The notes under the pieces are model-generated. The model was given only the letters and a program-made list of their open reading frames with translations, did not search any database and was not told the origin of the DNA. From Bradyrhizobium embrapense (GTDB taxonomy: Bacteria; Pseudomonadota; Alphaproteobacteria; Rhizobiales; Xanthobacteraceae), in assembly GCF_001189235.2 (NCBI RefSeq), contig NZ_LFIP02000001.1, positions 682,001 to 746,000 on the forward strand: a stretch of 64,000 nucleotides of DNA. The letters are read 5' to 3'. The position numbers and the translations under genes were made by a program. Positions 1 to 8,891 of the stretch are shown in pieces (the first letter of the stretch is position 1; every line of letters begins with the position of its first letter).

Positions 1-705
1 CAGCATGAACCGCGACGTCGGGATCGTCTCGTCGTATTGCGTCTGATAAAGCTCCGCCACAAGGTCCTCGAGATCGACCGGCAGTCCGATCCAGAAATCC
101 AGCCCGTTTGGGATGGCCAGCTCTTCCCGAAAGAATTTGCCAAGGCCGCGTCCGGTGATCCGCCGCACGATCTCGCCGATAATCCATCCGAACGTAAATG
201 CGTGATATCCGCACCGCGACCCTGGCGGCCAGAACGGCTCTGCACGCGCAATGAGATCGGTCATATACGCAACATCATAGAAGCCGCCCGGTTTGACCGC
301 CTCTCGCAGGTGCGGCAAGCCCGCTGTGTGGTTGAGCACCATGGCGACAGTTGTTTTCTCCTTGCCAGCCTGTGCGAATTCCGGCCAATACCGGGCAACT
401 GGTGCATTGAGGTCGAGAAGCCCGCGTTCGACCAGCAGATGGGCACAGAGTGCCGTTGCCCCCTTCGTCGCCGAAAACACCAGAGAGATGGTATCTCGTG
501 TCCAGCGCGCGCCGTTGGAACGTGCTTGCCCGCCCCAGAGGTCGACCACCTTGCGGCCTTCGTGAAAGACGCAAACGCTTGCCCCGAGTTCGCCAAGCTC
601 CGCGAAGTTGGCGCAGAATGCTTGCATGACCGGCTCGAAGTCGCGATCGTAGCGGCCTTCGATCTGGCTGCCACCGATTCTCTTGAGAACATCAATAACG
701 CGCAT
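1..705 (-). CDS. Beta-lactamase-fold serine hydrolase (EstB-like), C-terminus cut by window edge
   Basis: Reading right to left from the ATG at 703-705, 235 codons are open to base 1 and the gene continues outside the window. Residues 78-81 are Ser-Ala-Thr-Lys, the SxxK nucleophile/base pair of class C beta-lactamase-like esterases. A Gly-Tyr-His-Ala stretch further on fits the YxN-type catalytic tyrosine. No signal peptide is visible, so it is probably cytoplasmic. The start overlaps the end of the upstream MFS gene by 14 bases, implying translational coupling. Proteins of this family hydrolyse esters or act as promiscuous peptidases. Beside a porin, a transporter and a CoA ligase, it may release an acid from an ester or conjugate (inference). 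True beta-lactamase activity is unlikely. Confidence 0.8.
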   Translation of the reverse strand, partial: MRVIDVLKRIGGSQIEGRYDRDFEPVMQAFCANFAELGELGASVCVFHEGRKVVDLWGGQARSNGARWTRDTISLVFSATKGATALCAHLLVERGLLDLNAPVARYWPEFAQAGKEKTTVAMVLNHTAGLPHLREAVKPGGFYDVAYMTDLIARAEPFWPPGSRCGYHAFTFGWIIGEIVRRITGRGLGKFFREELAIPNGLDFWIGLPVDLEDLVAELYQTQYDETIPTSRFML

Positions 706-2221
706 CTGCTTCTCGATTCCCAGGGCTTGATTGTTGCAAAGCCGGGCTTGCGGCTACTGATCCGCGCGATGCAAGGCGCGCCAGGTTCGCTTCATGAGCT
801 GCGCGTGTAATGGGGAACACAGCGATCAAGCCGATCGAGAGCAGGTACAACATCGCCTGGATCGGAAGCGCGGCAAGCGCCAAATTTCTCAGGACTTCCT
901 CACTAACCTGACCGGGCACTGCCCCTTCCGGAAAATGCACGAAGGTAAGGATCATGCCTGACGTAAAGAGGCCGACGCCTGACACGCATTTCTGCGCGAA
1001 TGTGTTTGCCGAGAAGAACAGTCCTTCGGAACGCCGCCCGGTTGACAGCTCGCTTTCCTCGCTGACATCCGCAAGCATGGATGCCGTGAGGATTGATGAG
1101 CTCACGATCAATGTTAGAGAGATCGTGATCGTGACCAGGAGGATCGGCAGCAGCAGTGGAGATCCATTGGCGGGGAAGCGGTCCGACAGTCGCAGCACGA
1201 ATGGGCAATAGTAGAAGACGATCGACAGCAGCCAAAGCGCGATGGCCGACCGTTTCTTGCCGAAACGGCGCGACAGCCTTGGCGCGGCGACTGCACCAAG
1301 GATCGACGCCGCGAGCACGCCCAGCATCAAGAGCGACAGCTGATCTGAGTTGAAGCCCCAGAAGTAGGTGTTGAAATAGGTGCTCAGCGTGATCTGGATT
1401 CCGGCCGCCATGGCACTGCATACGCCGGCGGCCAGCAGGACCAGAAACGCTCGATTGGAGAAGCTCCCGGCCATCTCTCTCAAGGCAGCGAGGAGGCTGC
1501 CCGCCTTTCGTCCAGGCTGCTGAAGCCAGGGAATCTGTCGTTGCGTACCGGCCGCAGACGCGAAGATCGCAACGCACATGATGACGCTCGCGACAACTCC
1601 GTAGTTTGCATATCCGTCCGGGTTGAGCTGGCCGACAGGATGAGCGCTGTCCGGGCGGAGAAAGACGATGAAGGCAACGAATGCCATGCTGACACCGCCG
1701 AACCAAGCAAAAAACGTCCGGTAGCTGAGAAGGCTTGTTCGGACGTCATAGTCGTCCGAGAGCTCGGCGGCCAAGGCGGAACTTGGTATCTCGTAGAGCG
1801 CCAGAAAGCTGCGCACGATGATAATGGTCACAAGTAAGTAAGTCGCGAGCGCCGCGTGGCTCCAATTCGACGGTGCATTCCATAAGAGAAGATAGGTCAG
1901 TCCGGCCGGCACTGCCGCGACATACATGAAAGGATGGCGTCTCCCCCAGGCGGAGCGCCACCTGTCGGAAACGTGACCTATGATCGGATCGATGAATGCA
2001 TCGACCAGCAAGGCAACCATCGCGATAGTTCCGACCAATTGTGCGGAAAGGCCCATCACCTGGTTGTAGTAGAGCAGCAGGAGAACGTTGAAGCCGTTGT
2101 CCTTGATGCCGAATGCGAGGGAGCCTACACCGTAGAGTAACCGCGTGACCGGATTGATCGGCGGCCTATCCACGATCATCGGTAAAGAAGCCGACCTGTC
2201 AAAATTCGCTCTGAGATTCAT
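692..2221 (-). CDS. MFS symporter of the GPH (glycoside-pentoside-hexuronide:cation) type
   Basis: About 509 residues with roughly twelve hydrophobic segments. The N-terminal pattern, with a short loop rich in Asp, Arg and Gly after the second helix (around Asp-Pro-Ile-Ile-Gly and Asp-Arg-Trp-Arg), is typical of MelB/GPH transporters. The start at 2221 is preferred over an in-frame codon 90 bases upstream because an AAAGAGG ribosome site lies about eight bases before it. It is the second gene of the leftward unit porin - MFS - hydrolase and overlaps the hydrolase. GPH members move sugars, but many proteobacterial ones next to CoA ligases probably carry organic acids or steroid-like conjugates. 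The substrate cannot be read from the sequence. Confidence 0.82.
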   Translation of the reverse strand: MNLRANFDRSASLPMIVDRPPINPVTRLLYGVGSLAFGIKDNGFNVLLLLYYNQVMGLSAQLVGTIAMVALLVDAFIDPIIGHVSDRWRSAWGRRHPFMYVAAVPAGLTYLLLWNAPSNWSHAALATYLLVTIIIVRSFLALYEIPSSALAAELSDDYDVRTSLLSYRTFFAWFGGVSMAFVAFIVFLRPDSAHPVGQLNPDGYANYGVVASVIMCVAIFASAAGTQRQIPWLQQPGRKAGSLLAALREMAGSFSNRAFLVLLAAGVCSAMAAGIQITLSTYFNTYFWGFNSDQLSLLMLGVLAASILGAVAAPRLSRRFGKKRSAIALWLLSIVFYYCPFVLRLSDRFPANGSPLLLPILLVTITISLTLIVSSSILTASMLADVSEESELSTGRRSEGLFFSANTFAQKCVSGVGLFTSGMILTFVHFPEGAVPGQVSEEVLRNLALAALPIQAMLYLLSIGLIAVFPITRAAHEANLARLASRGSVAASPALQQSSPGNREADARY

Positions 2222-2323
2222 GTTGAACACCTCTTTCGGCGCACGGTCGGGCTCGTAAGCCCGGACCATGTCTTTGCCAGTTGATCCGACGGCTTCGACC
2301 GCCAGGAGCACGCACCGCGCGGC

Positions 2324-3922
2324 TCAGAACGCGGTCGTCAAGCTCGCCATGAAGTTGAGTGAATTCTTCAGCCGCGGAGTGGCGCTCGGATGCACGTTGT
2401 AGCTGGTGCCCAGCATGAGATAGACGCCCGGATTCAGCCGAAACGAGTTGCTGACCGTTACCGACGCATAATCACCGAAAGGCCTGATCCCGGTGAGTGC
2501 AGCCTGAAAATCGAGAGCTGATTTGCTCAGTGTGGTGTAGCCAAAGATTAGAGCCGTCTGATCCATCGGGCGCCCGGGAATGATCCCCATGCCATAGACA
2601 CGTCCCTCGTAGTAGTTCTGGTACATGTTCTTGTTGGGATCGGAAGTCATGTAGAAACCGCCCACGTAGTAGCCTTGATACGCCTCGTAAGGCGCGGACG
2701 AGATATGGGAGACCTGGACGTCCGCCGCCGCGTAAAATCCCCAATTCGTGTCGGTCTTGCGCCCGGCGGAAAAGTCGAAATAGGGCGACGTATTGTATAG
2801 GCCGCCGGCGCGAACCCAGACGGATCCCTGCGTGGGCGACGAAAACGTCTTGTAGCCAAACTCATCGATGAACAGAGCTTTGGCATCTGGGCTGGATAGC
2901 CCAAGGCCGATGGGATTGGCCTGCTGCTCGACGTCAGCGCCGTCCGGCGAGATACTCCGCTGCACGCCCGCCTTGTTGTAAAAATTGTTCGGCAAGTTGA
3001 TCATGAGGTTGGCGCCGGGCGCTGGCACCCCCTGTCGCGAGAGGCCGAGCTCGTACGGGACTAGGGCTTGGGGCCCAGTCGCCATGCTGGCGGCGACAAG
3101 CAGGCCAAGGTAATTCTGCGCGTTGTAAAACACGCCAGCCTGAAGCTGTACGGTATCGTCCATCAACGACTGGAAGTAGTACAGGTTCGCGAACTTTGCT
3201 CCTGAAGGGCCGAGCGGCTCCCAGGTTGTTCCGGTCAACATGGCTCCGACGGAGAGCTGACCGCCCGTCAGCCCGACCCGGCCAAGATCGTAGCTGAGTG
3301 TCACCTCCGAAAACGAATAGGTCGTTGGTATCTGCCCTTGATAGGTCTGCGGCTTGGGTGGAGCGTTGTTCAGCATATTGGCGGTGAACGTGTTCGTGCT
3401 GTAGGCGACATAGCCGATGCCATACTCGGCCAGTGCGGTTCGCAGCCCATTGGGATCCTGAAAGATCGACTCCGCGGCGGGCGGAACCGTTGTGATCCAG
3501 CCCTTCATCGACAGCTTGTCGAAAGCCGCAAACTTGATCATCTTCGCGACCTCCGGAGATACTGCTCCGTTAGCAGACGGCGGTGACGCCGTGCTTGGAC
3601 CTGCAGACCAGGCGCGCGACACCGTTGCGGCCGCAGCAGGGGCCGACTGCACCGAAGGCGCAGCGGCCGCTGCGGCCGGCCGCGGCTTCTTGCGACCAGT
3701 TGGTTGTTGCGCAGGAGCCTGCGCTACCTTCGCCTTTCCGGCGCCATCTTCCGTCTCGGCCCGCGCCGGTGCAGCAACGAAGAGCGCCAGCGAAGCACAC
3801 GCCGCAATCCCAGTGTGAACCGACATTATCGACCGCGCGGTTGCGGGATCGGCCGGGCAGCGCTCCCGCCCTTCGCCAAGCTCACGCCGGCTGCCGACGC
3901 GATTTCCCTCAAGCCTCATCAT
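2324..3922 (-). CDS. Outer-membrane beta-barrel porin, OprB/carbohydrate-porin-like
   Basis: A 532-residue protein with a low-complexity Ala/Pro/Lys-rich segment (about residues 56-130), a long stretch rich in aromatic and Gly residues typical of transmembrane beta strands, and a C-terminal Phe, the outer-membrane assembly signature. A hydrophobic core ending Ala-Arg-Ala near residue 55 looks like a signal peptidase site. A strong GGGGAGG site seven bases before the ATG at 3922 supports the long form, giving an unusually long charged n-region. An internal Met 32 codons later would give a conventional 23-residue signal but has no ribosome site. It leads the leftward unit and faces the CoA ligase gene across a 291-base intergenic region. 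Outer-membrane uptake of the shared substrate is inferred. Confidence 0.75.
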   Translation of the reverse strand: MMRLEGNRVGSRRELGEGRERCPADPATARSIMSVHTGIAACASLALFVAAPARAETEDGAGKAKVAQAPAQQPTGRKKPRPAAAAAAPSVQSAPAAAATVSRAWSAGPSTASPPSANGAVSPEVAKMIKFAAFDKLSMKGWITTVPPAAESIFQDPNGLRTALAEYGIGYVAYSTNTFTANMLNNAPPKPQTYQGQIPTTYSFSEVTLSYDLGRVGLTGGQLSVGAMLTGTTWEPLGPSGAKFANLYYFQSLMDDTVQLQAGVFYNAQNYLGLLVAASMATGPQALVPYELGLSRQGVPAPGANLMINLPNNFYNKAGVQRSISPDGADVEQQANPIGLGLSSPDAKALFIDEFGYKTFSSPTQGSVWVRAGGLYNTSPYFDFSAGRKTDTNWGFYAAADVQVSHISSAPYEAYQGYYVGGFYMTSDPNKNMYQNYYEGRVYGMGIIPGRPMDQTALIFGYTTLSKSALDFQAALTGIRPFGDYASVTVSNSFRLNPGVYLMLGTSYNVHPSATPRLKNSLNFMASLTTAF

Positions 3923-4213
3923 CGTGGAACCTCCCCATGCATATTTTTATGTTTGAGTATGTTATTTTTTGTTCTGGGTATCCTCTACAGCGTTAATCAG
4001 CACCTCGTCAAGCATCCATGTCAGATAGAAGTCACAATCAAGAATCCGGGACAATTTCGGGTGATTTGGCAAAACCAAGCAGGCATCGCGAATGCCCGCC
4101 GCGGCGACGCATTAGAGCCGCACGAAGCAACTGATCTAAATTTTTGTTTTGGGTTTGTTATTTACAGATTATGGTCAGGGCATCCATGGCGACAAAAACA
4201 GGCAGACCAGGCA
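3923..4213. promoter_or_regulatory. Divergent promoter region between porin and CoA ligase, with a duplicated T-rich motif
   Basis: The stretch is AT-rich compared with its surroundings. A 16-base motif beginning TTTTTGTT and ending GGGTWT occurs at 3966-3981 and again in the same orientation at 4141-4156 (14 of 16 identical). An overlapping 13-base element GRGTWTGTTATTT occurs at 3956-3968 and 4151-4163. The copies lie near the two ends of the intergenic region, close to each start codon, as expected for sites of a shared regulator. No coding sequence is visible here. Confidence 0.45.
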
Positions 4214-5731
4214 ATGATCGAAACACCCCACGCAGTCTCAATCGGCACGAAAATCACCAATCTTGCCTGGGATTCGCCGTCGGCGGACTGTGTAACCTTC
4301 GAGGGGCTCACGTTGTCGCGGCGGGAGCTGCACCTCTCGTCAAACCGGATGGCTCATGCACTCGCAGCAAGAGGCGTCGGCCTGGGGGACTTCGTCACCA
4401 TCGCCTTGCCCAACGGGCTCGACTTCATGGTCGCGACGTGTGCGGTCCTCAAGCTCGGAGCCATTCCGCAACCGGTCTCCGGAAAGCTGCCGGAGAAGGA
4501 GCTTGAGGCAATCCTGTCCCTTGCATGCCCTCGCGTGGTGATCCGCGCCGCGGTCGTACGACCATGCGACGTGACGCCGGCGATGCTACTGGAGGAGTCC
4601 ATTGATGACACGGATCTGCCCGATCGGATCTCCCCTGCATTGAAGGCTCCGACCTCCGGCGGATCCACCGGGCGGCCGAAGCTGATTGTGTCTGGTCGAG
4701 CAGGCGTCGTCCTGCCGGATGAGGGGGATTTCTACGGTATCACGCAGAGTGATATCGCCGTGATGCCGGCGCCGCTCCACCACAATGCCCCGTTCTCGCT
4801 GGCACTCACCGCAATTCTTGCGGGTGCTCACCTGGTACTGATGCGCAAGTTCGATCCGGAGGAGCTTCTGCGCATTGTAACGCATCGCCAGGCTACCTGG
4901 CTCTATCTCGTGCCCACCATGATGCATCGGATCTGGCAGCTGCCCCAGGAGGTTCGGGACAGGAGCGACATGTCTTCGCTCCGCAACGTCTGGCACATGG
5001 CCGCGCCCTGCCCGCCGCGGCTGAAGGAAGCCTGGATCGGATGGATCGGCGCGGACAAACTATGGGAACTATACGGTGGGACAGAAAGCCAGGCGGTAAC
5101 GGTCATTGGGGGCCACGACTGGCTGCAGCATCGCGGGTCGGTCGGCCGCCCAGCCATGGGCGAGATCGCGGTTCTTGATGAGCATGGACGACTGCTAGCG
5201 CCAGGAACTATCGGCACCGTTTACCTCAAAATGCCCAGCAGCGGGTTGCCGACATATCGCTACATCGGTGCCATGGCCGAGCGGATCGGAGAGTGGGAGA
5301 CGCTGGGCGATCTCGGTTGGATGGACGAGGAAGGCTATCTCTACCTGGCGGACCGGCGCACCGACATGATCCTGGTCGGAGGGGCTAACGTCTTCCCTGC
5401 CGAAGTCGAAGCTGCGCTGGAGGAACATCCGCTTGTCGCCTCGAGCGCGGTGATTGGCCTTCCTGACGAGGATCTTGGCCATCGCGTTCATGCCGTTGTT
5501 CAAGCGCCTCCTACAATCGACCTGGACGGGCTCAACCGCCATCTGGCAGAACGTCTTGTCAGCTACAAGCGCCCGCGAACAATAGAGATTGTCAGCTATC
5601 CGTTGCGGGACGATGCCGGTAAGGTACGACGATTCCAATTGCGGGCCGATCGTATGCCGGGATCGACCAACAGCGAGGCGGCGGGCGTGTCAGACGAAGA
5701 GCAAATGACTCTTGGAGGCAGATCGAGGTGA
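4214..5731 (+). CDS. AMP-forming acyl/aryl-CoA ligase (ANL superfamily)
   Basis: A 505-residue adenylate-forming enzyme that would activate a carboxylic acid to its CoA thioester using ATP. Visible motifs are the P-loop-like Ser-Gly-Gly-Ser-Thr-Gly-Arg-Pro-Lys, Tyr-Gly-Gly-Thr-Glu (A5), Asp-Leu-Gly-Trp with Asp-Arg-Arg-Thr-Asp-Met (A7/A8), and a C-terminal Ala-Gly-Lys-Val-Arg holding the acyl-adenylation lysine. The frame stays open far upstream, but the protein-like sequence begins at the ATG at 4214. The P-loop has Ser-Gly-Gly-Ser-Thr instead of the usual Ser-Gly-Thr-Thr, a variant seen in ligases for bulky acids, including bile-acid-type ligases (family knowledge, not proof). Its stop codon overlaps the start of the following TetR gene. 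Confidence 0.85.
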   Translation: MIETPHAVSIGTKITNLAWDSPSADCVTFEGLTLSRRELHLSSNRMAHALAARGVGLGDFVTIALPNGLDFMVATCAVLKLGAIPQPVSGKLPEKELEAILSLACPRVVIRAAVVRPCDVTPAMLLEESIDDTDLPDRISPALKAPTSGGSTGRPKLIVSGRAGVVLPDEGDFYGITQSDIAVMPAPLHHNAPFSLALTAILAGAHLVLMRKFDPEELLRIVTHRQATWLYLVPTMMHRIWQLPQEVRDRSDMSSLRNVWHMAAPCPPRLKEAWIGWIGADKLWELYGGTESQAVTVIGGHDWLQHRGSVGRPAMGEIAVLDEHGRLLAPGTIGTVYLKMPSSGLPTYRYIGAMAERIGEWETLGDLGWMDEEGYLYLADRRTDMILVGGANVFPAEVEAALEEHPLVASSAVIGLPDEDLGHRVHAVVQAPPTIDLDGLNRHLAERLVSYKRPRTIEIVSYPLRDDAGKVRRFQLRADRMPGSTNSEAAGVSDEEQMTLGGRSR

Positions 5732-6939
5732 TGGCGCCTTCTGCTGCGAATCAGCCCAAGCCGAAGCGCTTCCGCCGGCGTGAGGCGGTACTTGGCGTCG
5801 CTATCCAATTGATCAACGATGTCGGCTTGAGGGGAATGACCTTCGTTGAAGTCGCAAACAAGCTCGGCATCGTCGCTACCGGCATTGCTTATTATTTCCG
5901 CCGCAAGGAGCAGTTGGCGAGCGCGTGTTATATTTCCTCGCTGGAGCGTATCCAAGGCTTCATCGATTCAGCTGACGGGGCGACGGTCGAAGGTCGACTC
6001 AAGTCCTTCCTGTCCAACTATTGCCGGTACCTTGAGGAGGCGACAGCCGGGCGTGCGCTTACGATCGTGCGCTTCGACGAGGTTCGTGTCCTGGCGGACC
6101 CTGCTGTGGATCATGCCATCGCTCAGACGTTCGGTAAGTTTCGTAAATTACTTCGTAGTTCCCCGGACCGACATAGCCGCGTTTCCAACGCCCACGCGCA
6201 CCTGCTCTTCTCCTGGATCTTCTGGATGCCGGCGTTGCTCGAACGACATTCCGAGGATGAATACGACGCAATAGCCGGCATCGTGCTCAGAATTTGGCTG
6301 GGGGGTGTTTCGGTTCAACCTTTGATCGGCGGTCGGCTTTACGCTTTGACGTATCAATCTCCGCGCAGGGACGATCGAGCCGAAGATTTCCTGAAAGCCG
6401 CAACCAAGGTCCTCAATGAGCAAGGCTATGCAGGTGCGTCGGTCGAGCGCATATCGGCCGCGCTGAACGTTACAAAGGGGTCTTTCTATTACCATAATGA
6501 GGCGAAGGACGACCTTGTCGTGTCGTGCTTCGAGCGCTCCCTGGCGCTCGTGCAGACGGCGAAGCACGATGCAGCCAGACTCACCGCCCCGGGGGCGGAG
6601 AAACTCTGGGCGTTGGCTGTCCACTTGATCGAACACCAGCTGCTTGGAGAAGCGCCGCTGCTCTCGATGTCTGCCCTGATGACGCTTCCCAAGCATATCC
6701 GTGCCGACCTGCTGCATAAATCCGATCGTATTATCAATGGGTTTGTTCTATTGTTCAGCGAGGGTATGCAGGATGGCTCGATTAGAACCACATCGCCGGT
6801 CGTGGCCGCTTGGATGCTGTCATCGATGATCAACGCTGCAGTCGATCTGGGGGCGTGGGTTCCTGACCTGACCGTCGACAACGTGGCCGATCTATTCGTG
6901 CGGCCGTTCTTTGAAGGTTACACCAAATCATCCGCGTAG
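5731..6939 (+). CDS. Tandem (two-headed) TetR-family regulator
   Basis: A 402-residue protein containing two complete TetR units in one chain. The first helix-turn-helix spans about residues 18-64 (ending Gly-Ile-Ala-Tyr-Tyr-Phe-Arg-Arg-Lys-Glu). The second spans about 217-263 (Gly-Ser-Phe-Tyr-Tyr-His-Asn-Glu-Ala-Lys). Each is followed by a helical ligand/dimerisation domain. Ordinary TetR proteins are about 200 residues and work as dimers, so this looks like a covalent pseudo-dimer. The two DNA-recognition helices differ, suggesting an asymmetric operator. The ATG overlaps the CoA ligase stop by one base and has a GGAGG upstream, so the two genes are co-translated. It probably controls this divergent locus, perhaps through the duplicated motif near 3966 and 4141. 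Confidence 0.85.
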   Translation: MAPSAANQPKPKRFRRREAVLGVAIQLINDVGLRGMTFVEVANKLGIVATGIAYYFRRKEQLASACYISSLERIQGFIDSADGATVEGRLKSFLSNYCRYLEEATAGRALTIVRFDEVRVLADPAVDHAIAQTFGKFRKLLRSSPDRHSRVSNAHAHLLFSWIFWMPALLERHSEDEYDAIAGIVLRIWLGGVSVQPLIGGRLYALTYQSPRRDDRAEDFLKAATKVLNEQGYAGASVERISAALNVTKGSFYYHNEAKDDLVVSCFERSLALVQTAKHDAARLTAPGAEKLWALAVHLIEHQLLGEAPLLSMSALMTLPKHIRADLLHKSDRIINGFVLLFSEGMQDGSIRTTSPVVAAWMLSSMINAAVDLGAWVPDLTVDNVADLFVRPFFEGYTKSSA

Positions 6940-7362
6940 TCGGAAACACTCCGCTTCGCCGGCTCAGCGAGATTATCCGGCGCGAGGCATCGAGAGCTCG
7001 AGCATTCACCGCTGATTGCCGCCAGGCTACCCGTCATGTCGGCGGCGATGCGACACGTGATTGATCGGTCCAAATCGTCACGCGGGAGCGAGATTGCTTC
7101 TCCGCAAGAAACGGCTCATTGCAAGCTCGTCAACGAGCACACCGCCAACTCGGACAAAAGCAAGCTCTCCGCACAAGGGATCGAAGCCGCAAGGCCGTGA
7201 CGCGAAGCGGTGCGGTTCACGAGAGCCCGTCCCGCATCTTGCGGGAGTGCCATGTCAGTCTGGATCAGTTGGACTGGATTTTGACCGCTTAAAAGATAAC
7301 CGACCGATCCACCCAACCACGGCACTGTCTCTACTTGGCGAGCCCGTCCGCCACCACGCTCC
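6940..7362. other. Gene-free intergenic stretch
   Basis: About 420 bases between the tandem TetR gene and the nuclease gene, which end facing each other. Open frames exist on both strands, but none has protein-like composition with a ribosome site, and I see no convincing repeat, hairpin or RNA gene. Confidence 0.5.
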
Positions 7363-8412
7363 CTAAGGCCAAATCGCGTTCAGCAAGTTCGCCAACCGAG
7401 CACCCGCCTTCGCCAGTTGCTCACGCTTGATCTGATCGCGGGCATCCACATAGGCCGCATGATCTGGAAAGGTGATGGACCAGCCCCCGTTCGGATGAGC
7501 GACACTCGGCTGCACCTTGGCAAAGCTGGCGCCGGCAAACGCTCGCGGCGCAACCTTGATCGTATCGCTCGCCCAGGCCAACGACCAGTTCTCTATCTGA
7601 TCGTTGTCTTTTGCGATCTGCTGCGCCGCCTGCAACAGGTCGAGGGCTTGCGCGACATGGAAGTTGGTCGGCGGGGCATCCCACGCCGAATGCAGATTCT
7701 TGTTGTTGTCGAACAGAGCGTTGCCGCCGATCGTCTCAGTTGAAGGATCGATCGTATGAGTCACGTCCGGATCGACCTGCTGCCCCTGCAGATCGAGATA
7801 GACCGCCCCGACATGCAGCGGCTGGTGAAGGTCCCCTATCAAATGGGCGAGAAGAAACAGCGCCTCTGCCTTTGTTGCGATCCTGAAGGGTGGCGGTGAC
7901 GGGCGATCCTTCAGGACAGCAATGGCCGCATTAATGGCGGCAACGATGTCGTGCTCGTTGGTCCCCTGGAAGTTGCGGTCGAAGCGATCGCGCAGGATCG
8001 AGATGTCATCAAAATGATAGGTGTTATGACATCCCATCTCCTCGTCGAACTCGTGGCCGTTCTCCTTGCGATGCACCGTATAACTGCACTGAACGAAATT
8101 GCGCCCGACATAGGCTTCCATCAGGCCCCGGGCATCCTTGAACGGCGTGCAAGGAGCCTCAAACGCCTCTTCCACAACGTACTTGAAAGTACCGTCATCC
8201 TGGCGATGGACGCTCTTCACGCAATCCAGCCACGGCGCGGCGGTGCGCAGATCGACGCCCAGGATGGATGCAACTTTCGTCTTGGCATTCGCGGACAGCA
8301 TGGCATCTGCGATAGCGCCGACAATCTGATGGCCGTCGGCGTTCCAGGCTTTCGCTTGCTGGGCCGTCAGCAGAAGCAACAGGAGGGGGAGCCTGGCGAG
8401 AAATTTCCGCAT
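7363..8412 (-). CDS. Secreted S1/P1-type zinc nuclease
   Basis: A 349-residue exported enzyme. A Leu-rich signal peptide ends Gln-Ala-Lys-Ala at about residue 22, leaving mature Trp-Asn-Ala-Asp-Gly-His. In the S1/P1 family the N-terminal Trp1 and His6 bind the trinuclear zinc cluster, and this spacing is reproduced exactly. Further zinc ligands fit His in Tyr-His-Phe-Asp-Asp and the His-x3-Asp-x-His region in Ala-His-Leu-Ile-Gly-Asp-Leu-His-Gln-Pro-Leu-His. The start at 8412 is chosen for its GGAGGGG site and for placing the signal peptide at the terminus. Family members degrade single-stranded DNA and RNA and 3'-nucleotides, here probably in the periplasm for phosphate or nucleoside scavenging (inference). 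Confidence 0.9.
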   Translation of the reverse strand: MRKFLARLPLLLLLLTAQQAKAWNADGHQIVGAIADAMLSANAKTKVASILGVDLRTAAPWLDCVKSVHRQDDGTFKYVVEEAFEAPCTPFKDARGLMEAYVGRNFVQCSYTVHRKENGHEFDEEMGCHNTYHFDDISILRDRFDRNFQGTNEHDIVAAINAAIAVLKDRPSPPPFRIATKAEALFLLAHLIGDLHQPLHVGAVYLDLQGQQVDPDVTHTIDPSTETIGGNALFDNNKNLHSAWDAPPTNFHVAQALDLLQAAQQIAKDNDQIENWSLAWASDTIKVAPRAFAGASFAKVQPSVAHPNGGWSITFPDHAAYVDARDQIKREQLAKAGARLANLLNAIWP

Positions 8413-8558
8413 GACAAAGACCCCTCCGGCTGCAACTCGGCGGCGATAGGACAAACTCAGGTTGAGATTGCCAACATGGTGTAGCATTGCGTTGGTCGAA
8501 GCGCTCGCAGGCTCCCGTGGCCGGCGAGATGGGTTCGTCTTCGAAGACGATCAGCTTC

Positions 8559-8741
8559 TCAGGCGAACTCTACGGCCCGCTTTGCCTCGGCATCATACAG
8601 CCGGATCTGCAGCACCGGAAAACGGCGTTTCAAGTCCTTGGCACCGGCTTCAGCGCCCTCCCTCGTTTTGAACTCGGTCTTCACCTGGCCGTCGATAATC
8701 AACGCATAGCCATCGTTCGGTAGCCCATTCGATCGATTCAT
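8559..8741 (-). CDS. Small hypothetical protein, rhizobial type, 60 aa
   Basis: A compact, soluble, charged protein with an alternating pattern suggesting an alpha/beta fold (Tyr-Ala-Leu-Ile-Ile-Asp-Gly, then Glu-Gly-Ala-Glu-Ala-Gly-Ala-Lys-Asp-Leu-Lys). The ATG at 8741 has a GGGGA site about eight bases upstream. The frame is open further upstream, but that part looks non-coding. I recognise the style of short proteins common in Bradyrhizobium but not a function. It is one of a run of short genes between 8.5 and 13 kb. Confidence 0.6.
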   Translation of the reverse strand: MNRSNGLPNDGYALIIDGQVKTEFKTREGAEAGAKDLKRRFPVLQIRLYDAEAKRAVEFA

Positions 8742-8891
8742 CGGTAAGTCCCCAGCCAGGATACAGTCGGTTCGAGTTACGGTGAGTCTCCCTGCCCCGG
8801 CAAGGGATGATAGGTTCTGCTGAAGCGGAACGCAGCACGCCGCACAACCGAGGCGCATCGTTAGCGCACCGAGAAACGAACGCGTCACCTG

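Noticed and set aside
3704..4213. Open frame continuing far upstream of the CoA ligase, antisense to the porin gene
   Set aside because: It would add 170 residues overlapping a porin gene on the other strand; the sequence is not protein-like, and the recognisable ligase starts at 4214.
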